DNA of 64,000 nucleotides, taken from positions 3,534,001-3,598,000 of the forward strand of contig NZ_CP101153.1 in NCBI RefSeq assembly GCF_024298825.1, in the 5' to 3' direction. Of the stretch, positions 8,474 to 17,485 are shown piece after piece. This DNA comes from Haloglomus salinum (GTDB lineage Archaea; Halobacteriota; Halobacteria; Halobacteriales; Haloarculaceae). The first letter of the stretch is position 1. The number at the start of each line of letters is the position of its first letter. The notes beneath the pieces were generated by a model. The model did no database searches. It was not told the DNA's origin and saw only the letters and a list, made by a program, of their open reading frames with translations. A program made the position numbers and the translations under genes.

Positions 8474-11458
8474 ATGACAGATCGGGACGATGGTGTGGAC
8501 GACGATTCGAACGGGTTCTCGCGGCGGCGCCTCCTCGGAGCGATGGGCGCCGGCGTGGGGGCGAGCGCGTTCCCGGGTGTGGTCCGTGGTGGGCTCGGGA
8601 GCACAACGACCGACGGAGAGCTGAGCGGCGCCGACATCCTTCGGAACCGCGCTGCCGGTTCCCGCAGGGCCCGGCTGTACCCGGTCGGGTCCGACTTCGA
8701 GAGCGGGTCGGTGCCCCAGCGGCTCACGTCGAAGCCGCGCTGTGTCCAGCCGCAGGACCGGCCGATATACGGGCCGACGGACGTGAACGCCCAGACCGCC
8801 AACGGGAGCCTCGCGGTCGCGACCAACCACGAGGGGACGATGACGGTCCTCCGGTGGCCGCGGCCGTCGTTCTACGAACAGCTGAAGTACTTCGCGGAGG
8901 GTCGCGACGCCGAGAACCCCGACGACATCTCCGTCGCGCCCAACCAGGGCGCGTTCCTCGGGCTCGCGGTCGACACCGGAGACGGATTCGAAACGACCTG
9001 GCTCCGTGACTGGCCCGCCATCGAGCAGGCCTACCGGAACGACCGGGAGAACGCGGTCGACTACTCCGACGAGATCGTCACCGAGTACGTCCACGACGAC
9101 CTCGGGCTGGAGGTGGCGGTCCATACCGTCGCCGCCAGGGACGACGACGTGCTGGCCCGGCACGTCGAGGTGACCCGGCGACCGGACTCGCCGGTCGAGG
9201 GCGCGAAGCTGCTGGCGTTCGAGAACCTCGGGCTCGTCGTCGGGAAGTACCCCCAGTACCCCATCCAGGACTGGTGTCTGGAGGAGAACAACCACCACCG
9301 GGCACGGTACGTCGACCGGCTGGACGCCGTGGTCCACGACCGCGCCGGCGTGGACCAGTCCACCGGGAAACAGCGTTCCGTGGCGCTCGCGGTCGGCTTC
9401 GCGGGTGCGTCGACCGGCCATCAGGTCGGCGGCGACGCCCACGACCCTGCTGCCGAGCCCACCGGCCAGGCGGGCCCGACCCGCGACGCCTACGACGACG
9501 CCGCGTCCGGTACGCTGTCGGGCAACGACCAGTACGTCGGGCAGGCGACCAGCGCGCTGGCGACGACGCTGTCGTTCGGCCCCGGCAACGGCCGGGCGAC
9601 CGCGTCGGAGACGGTGCTGTTCGCGGCGGGCGCCGACGAGGCCGAGGCGGGGAGTGCCCTCGGAACCGCCCGCAACCGCTCGTTCGAGGAGATTCAGGGG
9701 GAGAAGGAGGACTGGCTGGACGACCTGCTCGGTGACGCGCCGCTGCCGAACCGGAACACTGCCGCCCGGGTCCACGACGAGGCGGCCGCCTCGGCCATCG
9801 AGTCGACCGCCCGGCGCGCGCTGATATCGATGGTGACGGCGTACGACCCCGAATCCGGTGCCATCGTCGCCTCCATCACAACCCAGCCCCCGTACGGTGA
9901 GGACTGGCCCCGTGACGGCGCCTTCTTCAACTACGTGCTCGATTTAATCGGGCTGCACGACTGGGTGGAGAAACGCAACCGCTGGTACGCCAGCATCCAG
10001 CAGCGGGCCGCCGACGAGGCCGCGGGCGGCGACCCGCTGGCCGCCATCGACCCCGGGCAGCTCTCGTCGCTCAACACCCTCCCGGGGAGCTGGAACATGA
10101 ACTACTACGGGGACGGCATCCCCGGCGGCCCAATCCCCTACCAGACCGACACGACCGGGTTCATGGTCTGGACGATGTACGACCACTACGAGGTGACCGG
10201 CGACGAGTCCTACCTGCGGTCGGTGTATCCGGCCATCCGGCGGGCGGCCGACCTGATGGTCTGGTGCCGGGACCCCCGGAACGGGCTCCAGTGTGGCGGC
10301 TTCGAGGACGACCGACCGACCCAGCCGACCCGGCAGACGGTCAACGGGGCCGTCCCGTTCTGGCAGGGACTGAAGTCGGCGACCCAGGCCGCCCGCGTGC
10401 TGGGCCACGAGGACGATGCGGCCCGCTACGAGGAACGGATGCACGAGCTGGGTCGGGCGATCGACCGGGAGCTGTACCAGGCGGAGAGCGGTTGCTACGG
10501 CTGCGGGGCCAACGGCTTCCCGTACGGCGAGACCACCTGGCCGCTCGGGTTCACCCCGTACGCGGACCCCGAGGCCGACCCGACGGACCCGGATGCCGAG
10601 ATACGGGACCGGCCGCAGGTGGACAACCCGTTCGACCACCCGCGCATCCAGTCCCACATGACGACGGACGGCCGCGGTGTGGCGAAGCTCGTCAAGGAGC
10701 CCGAGGCCGGCGAGGTGGACAACGGGGGGTACGATGCGAAGGCCATAATCCCGCTGGCGAAGGCCCGGCGCGGCGAGAACGAGCCCCGGAGCCTCTCGCT
10801 GATTCGGGACAGCGTCCGCTGGATGGCGACCCAGCACGCCTCCGAGGATACCCACGTCATGGGCGAGTTCTGGCGCATCTACGGCGAGGGCGACGACCGC
10901 GAGGTCCGCTCCATCCAGGGCCAGCCCCACATCTGGGAGCAGAGCCTGTTCTACCTGGCGGCGCTGGAGGCGTTCCCGCCGTCCGGACTCGATTTCGAGC
11001 CGGCGACGATGGAGAGCGTCACCGGGGCGCTCCGTGGTGACGGCTCGGTCGACAGCTCGCCCCTCTCGGCGTCGGGGAGCCGGTCGGACGACGGCCGTTT
11101 CTTCACCCCTGGCGGCACCAACCAGGTCGAGGTGACCATCGAGACGCTGTCACACGACGTGGACGCGGCCCGCGAGGTACTCCCGGCCGACTGGTCCGTG
11201 GTCGGCACGGGCGAGGGCGTCACCGCGACGACGGTCGATGGGAACGACGCCGTCCGGTTCGACCCCGCTGCGGTGAGCGAGGCCACCGCCCCCGACGAGT
11301 CGGTCACGTTCACCTTCTTCGTGGAGGCGCCCGCGTCCGCCGGTGCGTACGACCTCGGCCCCGTCGAGGTCAGCTCCACGGCTACCGACGACGGGTACGT
11401 CCCCGTCTCCGGGACCACGAGCACGGAGTACGTCCTCGGGACGAGCCCGGGGCTCTGA
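8474..11458 (+). CDS. Secreted glycoside hydrolase family 15 protein (glucoamylase/glucodextranase type)
   Basis: 994-residue Tat-exported enzyme releasing glucose from starch-like glucans. The N-terminus has a twin-arginine signal (SRRRLLGAMGAGVGASAF). Residues ~60-430 form the beta-sandwich N domain of prokaryotic GH15 enzymes (NGSLAVATNHEGTMTVLRW). Residues ~450-860 are the (alpha/alpha)6 barrel, with GEDWPRDGAFFNYVLDLIG and the catalytic-base region GQPHIWEQSLFYLAALEAF. A C-terminal Ig-like beta domain of ~110 residues follows. GTG at 8471 and TTG at 8465 are in frame just before the ATG chosen. No sugar transporter is next to it; a lipoprotein gene follows 125 bases later. Confidence 0.9.
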   Translation: MTDRDDGVDDDSNGFSRRRLLGAMGAGVGASAFPGVVRGGLGSTTTDGELSGADILRNRAAGSRRARLYPVGSDFESGSVPQRLTSKPRCVQPQDRPIYGPTDVNAQTANGSLAVATNHEGTMTVLRWPRPSFYEQLKYFAEGRDAENPDDISVAPNQGAFLGLAVDTGDGFETTWLRDWPAIEQAYRNDRENAVDYSDEIVTEYVHDDLGLEVAVHTVAARDDDVLARHVEVTRRPDSPVEGAKLLAFENLGLVVGKYPQYPIQDWCLEENNHHRARYVDRLDAVVHDRAGVDQSTGKQRSVALAVGFAGASTGHQVGGDAHDPAAEPTGQAGPTRDAYDDAASGTLSGNDQYVGQATSALATTLSFGPGNGRATASETVLFAAGADEAEAGSALGTARNRSFEEIQGEKEDWLDDLLGDAPLPNRNTAARVHDEAAASAIESTARRALISMVTAYDPESGAIVASITTQPPYGEDWPRDGAFFNYVLDLIGLHDWVEKRNRWYASIQQRAADEAAGGDPLAAIDPGQLSSLNTLPGSWNMNYYGDGIPGGPIPYQTDTTGFMVWTMYDHYEVTGDESYLRSVYPAIRRAADLMVWCRDPRNGLQCGGFEDDRPTQPTRQTVNGAVPFWQGLKSATQAARVLGHEDDAARYEERMHELGRAIDRELYQAESGCYGCGANGFPYGETTWPLGFTPYADPEADPTDPDAEIRDRPQVDNPFDHPRIQSHMTTDGRGVAKLVKEPEAGEVDNGGYDAKAIIPLAKARRGENEPRSLSLIRDSVRWMATQHASEDTHVMGEFWRIYGEGDDREVRSIQGQPHIWEQSLFYLAALEAFPPSGLDFEPATMESVTGALRGDGSVDSSPLSASGSRSDDGRFFTPGGTNQVEVTIETLSHDVDAAREVLPADWSVVGTGEGVTATTVDGNDAVRFDPAAVSEATAPDESVTFTFFVEAPASAGAYDLGPVEVSSTATDDGYVPVSGTTSTEYVLGTSPGL

Positions 11459-11583
11459 GGTCGACTCGAGCCCGCCGCGGGCTGTGGTGAGCCACGACCG
11501 GGCGACATCCGGACCGACGACGATGTTCCATCACCTTCCACGGTGGACGCGACACTTTTGCGCCCACCGGGCAAGTCACCGGT

Positions 11584-12726
11584 ATGTCGGAGCGGCGACG
11601 TGGACGACGGGCGGTTCTCGGTAGCATCGCGGCGAGCCTGCTGGCTGGCTGTAGCCGCCTCCGCGGCGACGGACTGCTGGGCGGTTCCGACCCCTCGGCC
11701 CCCGGGCTGGAGGGGGAGGTAGCGGACAGGCGGGACGGCACGGCGACGGCGACCGGAACGGAGACCAGGAGCCTCGGACAGCGTGCGTTCGATGTCGTCG
11801 CCCGCTTCGCCGCCGCCTACAACACCGACGACTACGAGGCGCTGCGGGCGACGCTCTCCCGGGGGGCACCAGTGAAAGAGCGCGTCGGGCCGGAGCTACT
11901 GGCGCGCTACGACCTGCCGACCATCACGCCGCAGGGGGTCGCCAGGGCGGGGTCGAGCGTGGTGGTGCAGGTCCGCCTCGAACTGCGCGACCGGGACGGG
12001 TCGACCTCGGAGTTCACGACCAGATTCCAGCTCGTGATGGAGTCCGGTCGCTTCCAGGTCTACGAGATCGACGACCCGGCACCGATGCTCCGGGCGCCGG
12101 GGACGCCGACCGCCACGCCCGAAGCCGAGGAGATGACACCGGTGGAGGATGACGGTACGTACGGGTTCGAGGGCGACCTCGCGGCGTGGACCGTCGAGCG
12201 CCAGGAGTGGGGCCAGCGGGACGACGTCGCGTACGCCGGGACGTACAGTGGCGGCATCACGGCCGGCGGTCCGGACACCGGCGACTACATCGGGACGCTC
12301 GCGACGGCGACGCCCGAGCGCCTCGCCGGTGGACAACAGCCGACCCGGGTCGACCACTACTGGTACGAGCGGGCGGCGAGCTTCGGCGGCGGCCTGCGGC
12401 TGGTGAACAGCGACGGCGAGGTCGAACTGGGCGTCGGTACCGACAACCCGACGTGGTTCGTCGAGGACAGGGACGGCACCACCGAGCTGTCCGACGGGGA
12501 CGGCTACGACCGCTGGGTCCGGACCACGGTCGCCCTCGACTGGGCGGCTGGCACCGCATCGGTCACGTTCACCGACCAGCAGTCCGGGATCGCCGAGACC
12601 ACGGACGCCACGCTCGCGGTCGGTACCGACATAGAGACCCTTCGTCTCGCCGGGTTCACCATGGAGCAGGGCTGGCGAACGGAGTCCTGCCACATGTTCT
12701 GGGACGACCTACAGGTCGAGAGCTGA
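11584..12726 (+). CDS. Tat lipoprotein with C-terminal laminin-G-like beta domain, unknown function
   Basis: 380 residues. The N-terminus (RRGRRAVLGSIAASLLAGCS) joins a twin-arginine motif to a lipobox, so the protein is probably exported folded and anchored at the outer membrane face by Cys19-20. A Ser/Thr/Gly-rich linker leads into a small alpha/beta region (residues ~65-165, starting FDVVARFAAAYNTDDYEAL, reminiscent of SnoaL/NTF2-like folds). Residues ~180-380 are beta-rich (FEGDLAAWTVERQEWGQ to TESCHMFWDDLQVES), resembling a concanavalin/LamG sandwich. Its place after the glucoamylase hints at a role with extracellular polysaccharide, but this is only context. Confidence 0.75.
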   Translation: MSERRRGRRAVLGSIAASLLAGCSRLRGDGLLGGSDPSAPGLEGEVADRRDGTATATGTETRSLGQRAFDVVARFAAAYNTDDYEALRATLSRGAPVKERVGPELLARYDLPTITPQGVARAGSSVVVQVRLELRDRDGSTSEFTTRFQLVMESGRFQVYEIDDPAPMLRAPGTPTATPEAEEMTPVEDDGTYGFEGDLAAWTVERQEWGQRDDVAYAGTYSGGITAGGPDTGDYIGTLATATPERLAGGQQPTRVDHYWYERAASFGGGLRLVNSDGEVELGVGTDNPTWFVEDRDGTTELSDGDGYDRWVRTTVALDWAAGTASVTFTDQQSGIAETTDATLAVGTDIETLRLAGFTMEQGWRTESCHMFWDDLQVES

Positions 12727-12796
12727 CTTCCGGGACGTCTCCGGGTCACGGTTCGATGGTCGTATCGAGGTCGTGCTGGGGACAGTCCCGGGGCGG

Positions 12797-12913
12797 TCAC
12801 TCCTCGTTGCGGTCGGCCGAGCGGTTCCGGACGGCCAGGGTACGCCTGACCTGCTCGACCGCGGCCTCGGCGGCGTCACGCCGGTCGTCGCTGGATGGAG
12901 GGCTCCGGCTCAT
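12797..12913 (-). CDS. Small highly charged protein, 38 residues
   Basis: ATG at 12913 to TGA at 12797. It encodes a short helix-forming protein (MSRSPPSSDDRRDAAEAAV then EQVRRTLAVRNRSADRNEE). It lies 77 bases downstream of the HMG-CoA-reductase-like gene on the same strand. Composition (Asp, Glu, Arg, Ala) is consistent with a real haloarchaeal small protein, but it is short and I recognise no family. Confidence 0.4.
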   Translation of the reverse strand: MSRSPPSSDDRRDAAEAAVEQVRRTLAVRNRSADRNEE

Positions 12914-12990
12914 ACGTGACCCGAGGCGATGCAGGGATAAGTGCTTCCTGGGGGGTCGGGATGCGTTCACACCCCGCGGCGGTCGATGGC

Positions 12991-14610
12991 CTACCGGTTC
13001 CGACCGAGTTCGTCGTGGCTGGTGACCCAGTCCGACGCCGAGATGGCCGAGGCCAGCGACAGCTCGCCCGCGAGGACGGTCGCTGCTGCGATTTCGGCGA
13101 ACTTGTTCACGTTGCCGGCGCCGTCACAGTCCAGCATCGAGAGACACTCCCGCTGGGTCGGCAGCCCCGTCCCGCCACCGTACGTCGCGACGATGAGCGA
13201 CGGGATGGTGACCGAGACGTGCAGGGAGTTGTCGTCGAGCAGCGTGGTGTTGACCATCGCCGCCGACGATTCGGCGACGTTGGCCTCGTCCTGGCCACAG
13301 GCGATGAACAGCGAAGCGAGCCCGTTGGCCGGGTGAGCGCCGTTCGTGTTCGCGCCCGAGAAGAACGAGCCGAGGGTGGCGACCTGTCCGTGATGGTGGA
13401 TGGCACTGGGTTCGACGCCGAGGTGGTGGAGCATCGTCTGCTCCGAGAGCGTGGTCTCGGCGGTGACGCGCTTGCCACGGGTCTGCAGGTCGTTGATCTT
13501 GGAAGCCTTCTTGTCGGTCGCGAAGTTGCCCTCCAGGTAGAAGTTCTCCACGTAGCCCGAGTACTCCGAGAGCATCCAGTTACAGGCCGCGAACGTCGCC
13601 TTCCCCACCATGTTCTGGCCGGCGGCGTCGCCCGTGGTGTAATCGAATCGGAGGTGGACGTGGTTGTTCGTCATGTAGTCCTCGATGCGGACGAGCTCGG
13701 CGACCGAGGAGGTCTCCTCCGCCTTCTCCCGGATGGTCTCCATGTGCTCGAACACCCAGTCGCGGAAGTCACGCGCGTTCCGGGCGTCCTCGAAGACGAA
13801 CACCGGCGCCCGGTTCATGTTGTCGTCGACGACGGTCGTCTTCGCGCCGCCCGAGAGGTTGATGGCCTTCATGCCACGCGAGTACGAGGCGACGAGCGTC
13901 CCCTCGGTCGTCGCGAGCGGGATGGGGTACTCGCCGTCGGCGTGCTCGCCGTTGACCTGGACGGGCCCGGCGACGCCGAGCGGCATCTGGGCGACGCCGA
14001 TGAAGTTCTCGACGTTCCCCTCGGTCTCGTGGGGGTCGAAGGAGTTCCCGGGGACGTGTTCGAGGTCGACGCCTGTCTCCTCCTCGAGGTACTCGTGGCG
14101 CTCCGCGATGGCGGACTCGGAGTAGTTGTCCTCGTCGTCGCGGGGGATGCCCCCAACCGTCTCCTCGTCGCGGATGGTGTCGGTGACCTCCAGCGTGAGC
14201 TCGCCGAACGGGTCGGCCTGGAAGTCGATATCGATCTCGTGTTCGCCCGTGCTCAGGTCCACCCCCTCGATGACGATGACGACGGTCCGCCCCACGGGGA
14301 AGTTGATGGGCTGGTCCTCGTCGATCTCGTCGAGCGTGTACTCCTTCTCGTCGGCTGTCACGACACGGACGTCCTCGAGGTCGATCCGCTGTCGGTTGAT
14401 GACGACCCGGGAGACGCCTGTCACCTTCGCGTCCTGGAGCCGGTTCTTTATCTCGAATTCGGCCCCGCGGTCCGTATCCTTCAGACTCCCGTAGGTGTAG
14501 AGCCGCTGCAGGATGCGGTCCGGGATATCCAGGGAGAACCGCCCCCCCGAGCCGACCAGGTTCGCGTAGATGCGCTTCAGCACGCCGCTGTCTGGCGTCG
14601 GAATGACCAT
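12991..14610 (-). CDS. HMG-CoA-reductase-like enzyme with extra N-terminal domain
   Basis: 539 residues. Residues ~165-539 are a class-I-type HMG-CoA reductase: ENFIGVAQMPLGVAGPV (201-217), PLATTEGTLVASYSRG (231-246, catalytic Glu236), TGDAAGQNM (326-334), ATDKKASKIND (catalytic Lys367/368), CGQDEAN (Asp441), ATYGGGTGLPTQ (475-486) and a C-terminal SHDELGR with His532 where Haloferax reductase has its catalytic His. Residues 1-150 are an additional, beta-rich domain (IPDRILQRLYTYGSLKD, EFEIKNRLQDAKVTG, PFGELTLEVTDTI) absent from ordinary ~400-residue haloarchaeal HmgA. The role would be mevalonate formation, or a related reductase reaction. Start at 14610 is supported by a TTTAA box 30 bases upstream. 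Confidence 0.85.
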   Translation of the reverse strand: MVIPTPDSGVLKRIYANLVGSGGRFSLDIPDRILQRLYTYGSLKDTDRGAEFEIKNRLQDAKVTGVSRVVINRQRIDLEDVRVVTADEKEYTLDEIDEDQPINFPVGRTVVIVIEGVDLSTGEHEIDIDFQADPFGELTLEVTDTIRDEETVGGIPRDDEDNYSESAIAERHEYLEEETGVDLEHVPGNSFDPHETEGNVENFIGVAQMPLGVAGPVQVNGEHADGEYPIPLATTEGTLVASYSRGMKAINLSGGAKTTVVDDNMNRAPVFVFEDARNARDFRDWVFEHMETIREKAEETSSVAELVRIEDYMTNNHVHLRFDYTTGDAAGQNMVGKATFAACNWMLSEYSGYVENFYLEGNFATDKKASKINDLQTRGKRVTAETTLSEQTMLHHLGVEPSAIHHHGQVATLGSFFSGANTNGAHPANGLASLFIACGQDEANVAESSAAMVNTTLLDDNSLHVSVTIPSLIVATYGGGTGLPTQRECLSMLDCDGAGNVNKFAEIAAATVLAGELSLASAISASDWVTSHDELGRNR

Positions 14611-14639
14611 GTAACGTCCCGCAATCTGAGGCGTCGGGA

Positions 14640-14645
14640 TTAAAC
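14640..14645 (-). promoter_or_regulatory. TATA-like box of the HMG-CoA-reductase-like gene
   Basis: On the minus strand the sequence reads GGTTTAATC, about 30 bases before the ATG at 14610. This fits a leaderless or near-leaderless transcript separate from the upstream methyltransferase gene. Confidence 0.45.
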
Positions 14646-14716
14646 CTTGTGTCACCGACAACGATTCGGGCGTTTCGGCCCGTTGTTTACCGTTTCTGCC
14701 GGTTGTAGCCGGGTAC

Positions 14717-15520
14717 CTAACTCCGTTCCAGACGGCTCCGTGCGGCATCGACCGCCTCCCGGACGCGTTCCCGGACCGAGGGGTCGGCACCGAACTCCTC
14801 GATGGAGTCGCGTCGCTCCAGCGTCCCCCTGACGAACGGCCGGACCGGGAAGACGCCGAGGTGCTGACGCTGGATGTCGAGCACGGTGAACGCAGCGTGG
14901 TCGCTGAACTGGTCGCCCGTGCGGCGAGTGAGACGGCAGCCGCCCGCGAACCGGCTCCAGAGTGGCGCGAGCGCCCGCTGAGCGAGGCGTCGCCAGCCCT
15001 CCTCAGCGACGTGTTCGAGGAACCGGAGCTCCCCGCCGGGGCGGAGCACCCGGGCGACCTCGTCGAGTGCCGCCGCCGGGTCCGGAATCGTGCAGAAGAC
15101 CATCGACGCGACCACCACGTCGAACGAGTCGTCCGGGAAGGGGAGCGACTCCGCGCGTGCGTCGCTCACCCGTACGTCGATATCGAGGCGCCGGGCCTCC
15201 GCAACGGCCTGTTTGCGCATGTGCGGGTCCGGCTCGAGGACGGTGATGGTTGCCTCGCCCGACTGGATGGCCGTCTCGTAGTAGGGCAGCATCGCCCCGG
15301 TGCCCGCCCCGAGATCGAGTACGTCTCCCGAGAGGTCGCGGGCGAGATACTCCCGGTGTGGCGGGAACAGCTTCGCCTCGGAGGCCCGCATCACCGGGTC
15401 GTACAGCCGAGCGAACCATGGGTGGGCCGGGCCCTCCGTGTCGTGGTCGTGTCCCGATGCGTCGCCGTCCGCCACCCCACCCTCCACGGACCCCTCCTCG
15501 TTCGTGGTGGCGGTTCCCAT
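14717..15520 (-). CDS. Class I SAM-dependent methyltransferase (UbiE/Methyltransf_11 type)
   Basis: 267 residues from the ATG at 15520 (MGTATTNEEG). A polar, His/Asp-rich leader of about 40 residues precedes the Rossmann methyltransferase domain: motif I VLDLGAGTGAMLPYY, the acidic strand end TVLEPDPHM, motif with DARAESLPFPDDSFDVVV, then LRPGGELRFLEHVA. The C-terminal AHPWFARLYDPVM start and the GGCRLTRRT segment resemble METTL7-like and UbiE-like enzymes. Substrate unknown; lipids or quinones are possible. It is divergent from purE, 111 bases away. Cytoplasmic. Confidence 0.85.
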   Translation of the reverse strand: MGTATTNEEGSVEGGVADGDASGHDHDTEGPAHPWFARLYDPVMRASEAKLFPPHREYLARDLSGDVLDLGAGTGAMLPYYETAIQSGEATITVLEPDPHMRKQAVAEARRLDIDVRVSDARAESLPFPDDSFDVVVASMVFCTIPDPAAALDEVARVLRPGGELRFLEHVAEEGWRRLAQRALAPLWSRFAGGCRLTRRTGDQFSDHAAFTVLDIQRQHLGVFPVRPFVRGTLERRDSIEEFGADPSVRERVREAVDAARSRLERS

Positions 15521-15631
15521 ACCCTGTCGGGTGGGTCCCAGCAGTATAGGTCCGGTGGTGCGTCCGACGTCCGTCTGTCGGCGCCGTCGCGGACCGCAAA
15601 CGACAGGAGCCACCCCCTCGCGGAAGCGCGT

Positions 15632-16255
15632 ATGAGTACACCGGAGTCAGTGCAGTCGCTGGTCGACGACCTCCACGACGAGGCAGAACGGGACCGCCCG
15701 GCCGAGGATACCCCCGAGGTCGGCATCGTGATGGGTTCGGATTCGGACCTCGATACGATGTACGGGGCGTACGAGGCCCTGACCGAACTCGGCTTCGAGG
15801 AGGTGACCGACGTCGAGAACCCGCCCGAGACCCGCTACACGTTCGAGACCTACGTCGTCAGCGCCCACCGGACACCCGGGCTGATGTACGCCTACGCCGA
15901 GACCGCCGAGGACCGCGGCCTCGATGTCATCATCGCGGGGGCGGGCGGCAAGAGCGCCGACCTGCCGAACATGACCGCCAGCCTTGCGTACCCGCTCCCG
16001 GTGGTCGGCGTGCCGGTCCAGGAGAAGTCGGTGAGCAGCGTGCTTGGGATGCCGACGGGCGCGCCCATCGTGGCCGTCGACGCGGGGAAATCGTTCAACG
16101 CCGCGCTGTCGGCGGTCCAGACGCTGGCCCGTGAACACGACGAGCTGCGCGACCGACTCGTCGACTACCACGAGCGCCTGCAGCAGGGTGTGGGCGAGGT
16201 GTCCCGGGACCTCCACGAGTCGGGGACCGCCAGGTTCCGGGCCGAGCGTGAGTGA
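15632..16255 (+). CDS. purE: N5-carboxyaminoimidazole ribonucleotide mutase
   Basis: 207-residue PurE, which converts N5-CAIR to CAIR in purine synthesis. The signature VGIVMGSDSDLDTM starts the fold, SAHRTPGLMYAYA carries the catalytic His, and AGAGGKSADLPNMTA and LPVVGVPVQEKSVS follow. About 30 acidic residues precede the domain and a short insertion (VENPPETRYTFE) lies between strand 1 and the SAHRTP loop, both as in haloarchaeal PurE. The ATG at 15632 was chosen because the family N-terminus begins there. The purK partner often found beside it is not present here, so N5-CAIR must come from a distant locus. Confidence 0.93.
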   Translation: MSTPESVQSLVDDLHDEAERDRPAEDTPEVGIVMGSDSDLDTMYGAYEALTELGFEEVTDVENPPETRYTFETYVVSAHRTPGLMYAYAETAEDRGLDVIIAGAGGKSADLPNMTASLAYPLPVVGVPVQEKSVSSVLGMPTGAPIVAVDAGKSFNAALSAVQTLAREHDELRDRLVDYHERLQQGVGEVSRDLHESGTARFRAERE

Positions 16256-16349
16256 ACAGGTGATTCCGGGCACTGCACCGGCGGTCCCACGGGACCACTG
16301 ATTCCACGGTTGAGGGGCGTGATTCCGCCGACGACGGCGTTATCAACTC

Positions 16350-16356
16350 TTATGTA
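16350..16356 (+). promoter_or_regulatory. TATA-like box of the nuo operon
   Basis: TTATGTA, centred about 33 bases before the GTG at 16386 and 24 before the in-frame GTG at 16377. It is the only AT-rich element in the 130 bases between purE and nuoA. A TSS near 16377-16380 would give a leaderless or near-leaderless message. Confidence 0.5.
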
Positions 16357-16385
16357 CGGGGGTTCCTTAGCCGCCAGTGATAGTC

Positions 16386-16793
16386 GTGAGCAATCCATGG
16401 ATCGCTATCGGGGCGCTAGCGGTCGTGGGGGTGGCGATTCCCCTGACGATGATCGCCGTCTCCGCACTCCTCCGCCCGAGCGTGCCCGAGCAGGGAAAAC
16501 GAGCCGTCTACGAGTCCGGCGAGATTCCGACGGGCAACACGCGCATCCGCTTCAACATCCAGTACTACATGGTCGCGCTGTTGTTCGTCATCTTCGACAT
16601 CGAGACCGTCCTCATCTTCCCGTGGACGGTCATCTACCGGGACGCCGTGAGCCAGTTCGGTCTGGCGAGCGCGCTGCTGCCGATGCTGATATTCATCGGT
16701 GTCCTGGTTATCGGACTCGCCTGGGCGTGGCGCAACGGCGCCGTCCGCTGGGTCGCGAGCCCACGCGGCGAAACCGGACAATCGGCTGACTAA
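16386..16793 (+). CDS. nuoA: NADH dehydrogenase-like complex I, subunit A
   Basis: Membrane subunit of respiratory complex I, 135 residues with three predicted helices (first NPWIAIGALAVVGVAIPLTM). The conserved loop YESGEIPTGNTRIRFNIQYY corresponds to the ND3 quinone-site loop, though the usual Cys of that loop is Ser here, followed by FVIFDIETVLIFPW. GTG at 16386 gives the usual N-terminus MSNPWIAIG; an in-frame GTG at 16377 would add three residues. First gene of nuoA-B-CD-H-I. Haloarchaeal complex I lacks NuoEFG, so the electron donor is not NADH by the usual route. Confidence 0.93.
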   Translation: MSNPWIAIGALAVVGVAIPLTMIAVSALLRPSVPEQGKRAVYESGEIPTGNTRIRFNIQYYMVALLFVIFDIETVLIFPWTVIYRDAVSQFGLASALLPMLIFIGVLVIGLAWAWRNGAVRWVASPRGETGQSAD

Positions 16794-16797
16794 ACCA

Positions 16798-17481
16798 ATG
16801 AGTTCCGACAACACCACACCGACAGAGTCGACGCAGGAAGCCCGCATGGGCGACGGCGTCGACTCCCGCTTCAACTCGAAGCTCCGCGAGGCGTTCGGCT
16901 CCACCCCGTTCATCCTCACAAAGTTCGACAAGTTCATGAACTGGGTCCGGGGCTCCTCGATGTTCATGCTGCAGTTCGGCATCGCCTGCTGCAGCATCGA
17001 GATGATGCACACCTACGCGGTCAAGCACGACCTCGACCGCTTCGGGGCCGGCGTGCCCCGGGCGTCCCCACGACAGGCGGACGTCATCATCGTTCCAGGG
17101 ACCATCGTCTCGAAGTTCGCCCCGCGGATGAAGCGCGTCTACGACCAGATGCCCGAGCCGAAGTTCGTCGTCGGGATGGGCTCCTGTACCATCTCCGGCG
17201 GCCCCTTCCAGGAGGGCTACAACGTCATCAAGGGCGCGGAAGAGGTCATCCCGGTGGACATCCACGTCCCCGGCTGCCCGCCGCGGCCCGAGGCGCTGGT
17301 CTACGGCGTCGCCAAACTGCAGGAGCGCATCGCCAACGGCGAGAGCGCCCCCGTCACCGTCAAGCCGTACGAACTGGAGCAGTTCGGCGACCTCGAGGGC
17401 GACGAACTCGTACAGCACCTCGCCGACCAGATCGACGAGGAGGACCTCGTCATGCGGTACAACTGGGCGGACTCGCCCTGA
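16798..17481 (+). CDS. nuoB: Complex I subunit B
   Basis: 227-residue peripheral subunit carrying iron-sulfur cluster N2, next to the quinone site. The four ligands are visible: the CC pair in FGIACCSIEMM, the Cys in VVGMGSCTISGG and the Cys in IHVPGCPPRPEAL. An acidic N-terminal extension of ~25 residues and a ~40-residue C-terminal tail (KPYELEQFGDLEGDEL) are haloarchaeal features. The ATG at 16798 lies four bases after the nuoA stop codon. Tight spacing to nuoCD (ATG four bases after the stop) indicates one transcript. Confidence 0.95.
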   Translation: MSSDNTTPTESTQEARMGDGVDSRFNSKLREAFGSTPFILTKFDKFMNWVRGSSMFMLQFGIACCSIEMMHTYAVKHDLDRFGAGVPRASPRQADVIIVPGTIVSKFAPRMKRVYDQMPEPKFVVGMGSCTISGGPFQEGYNVIKGAEEVIPVDIHVPGCPPRPEALVYGVAKLQERIANGESAPVTVKPYELEQFGDLEGDELVQHLADQIDEEDLVMRYNWADSP

Positions 17482-17485
17482 TACC

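Noticed and set aside
8447-9775. 442-codon minus-strand open frame under the glucoamylase gene
   Set aside because: Antisense of conserved GH15 sequence; no promoter and no domain.
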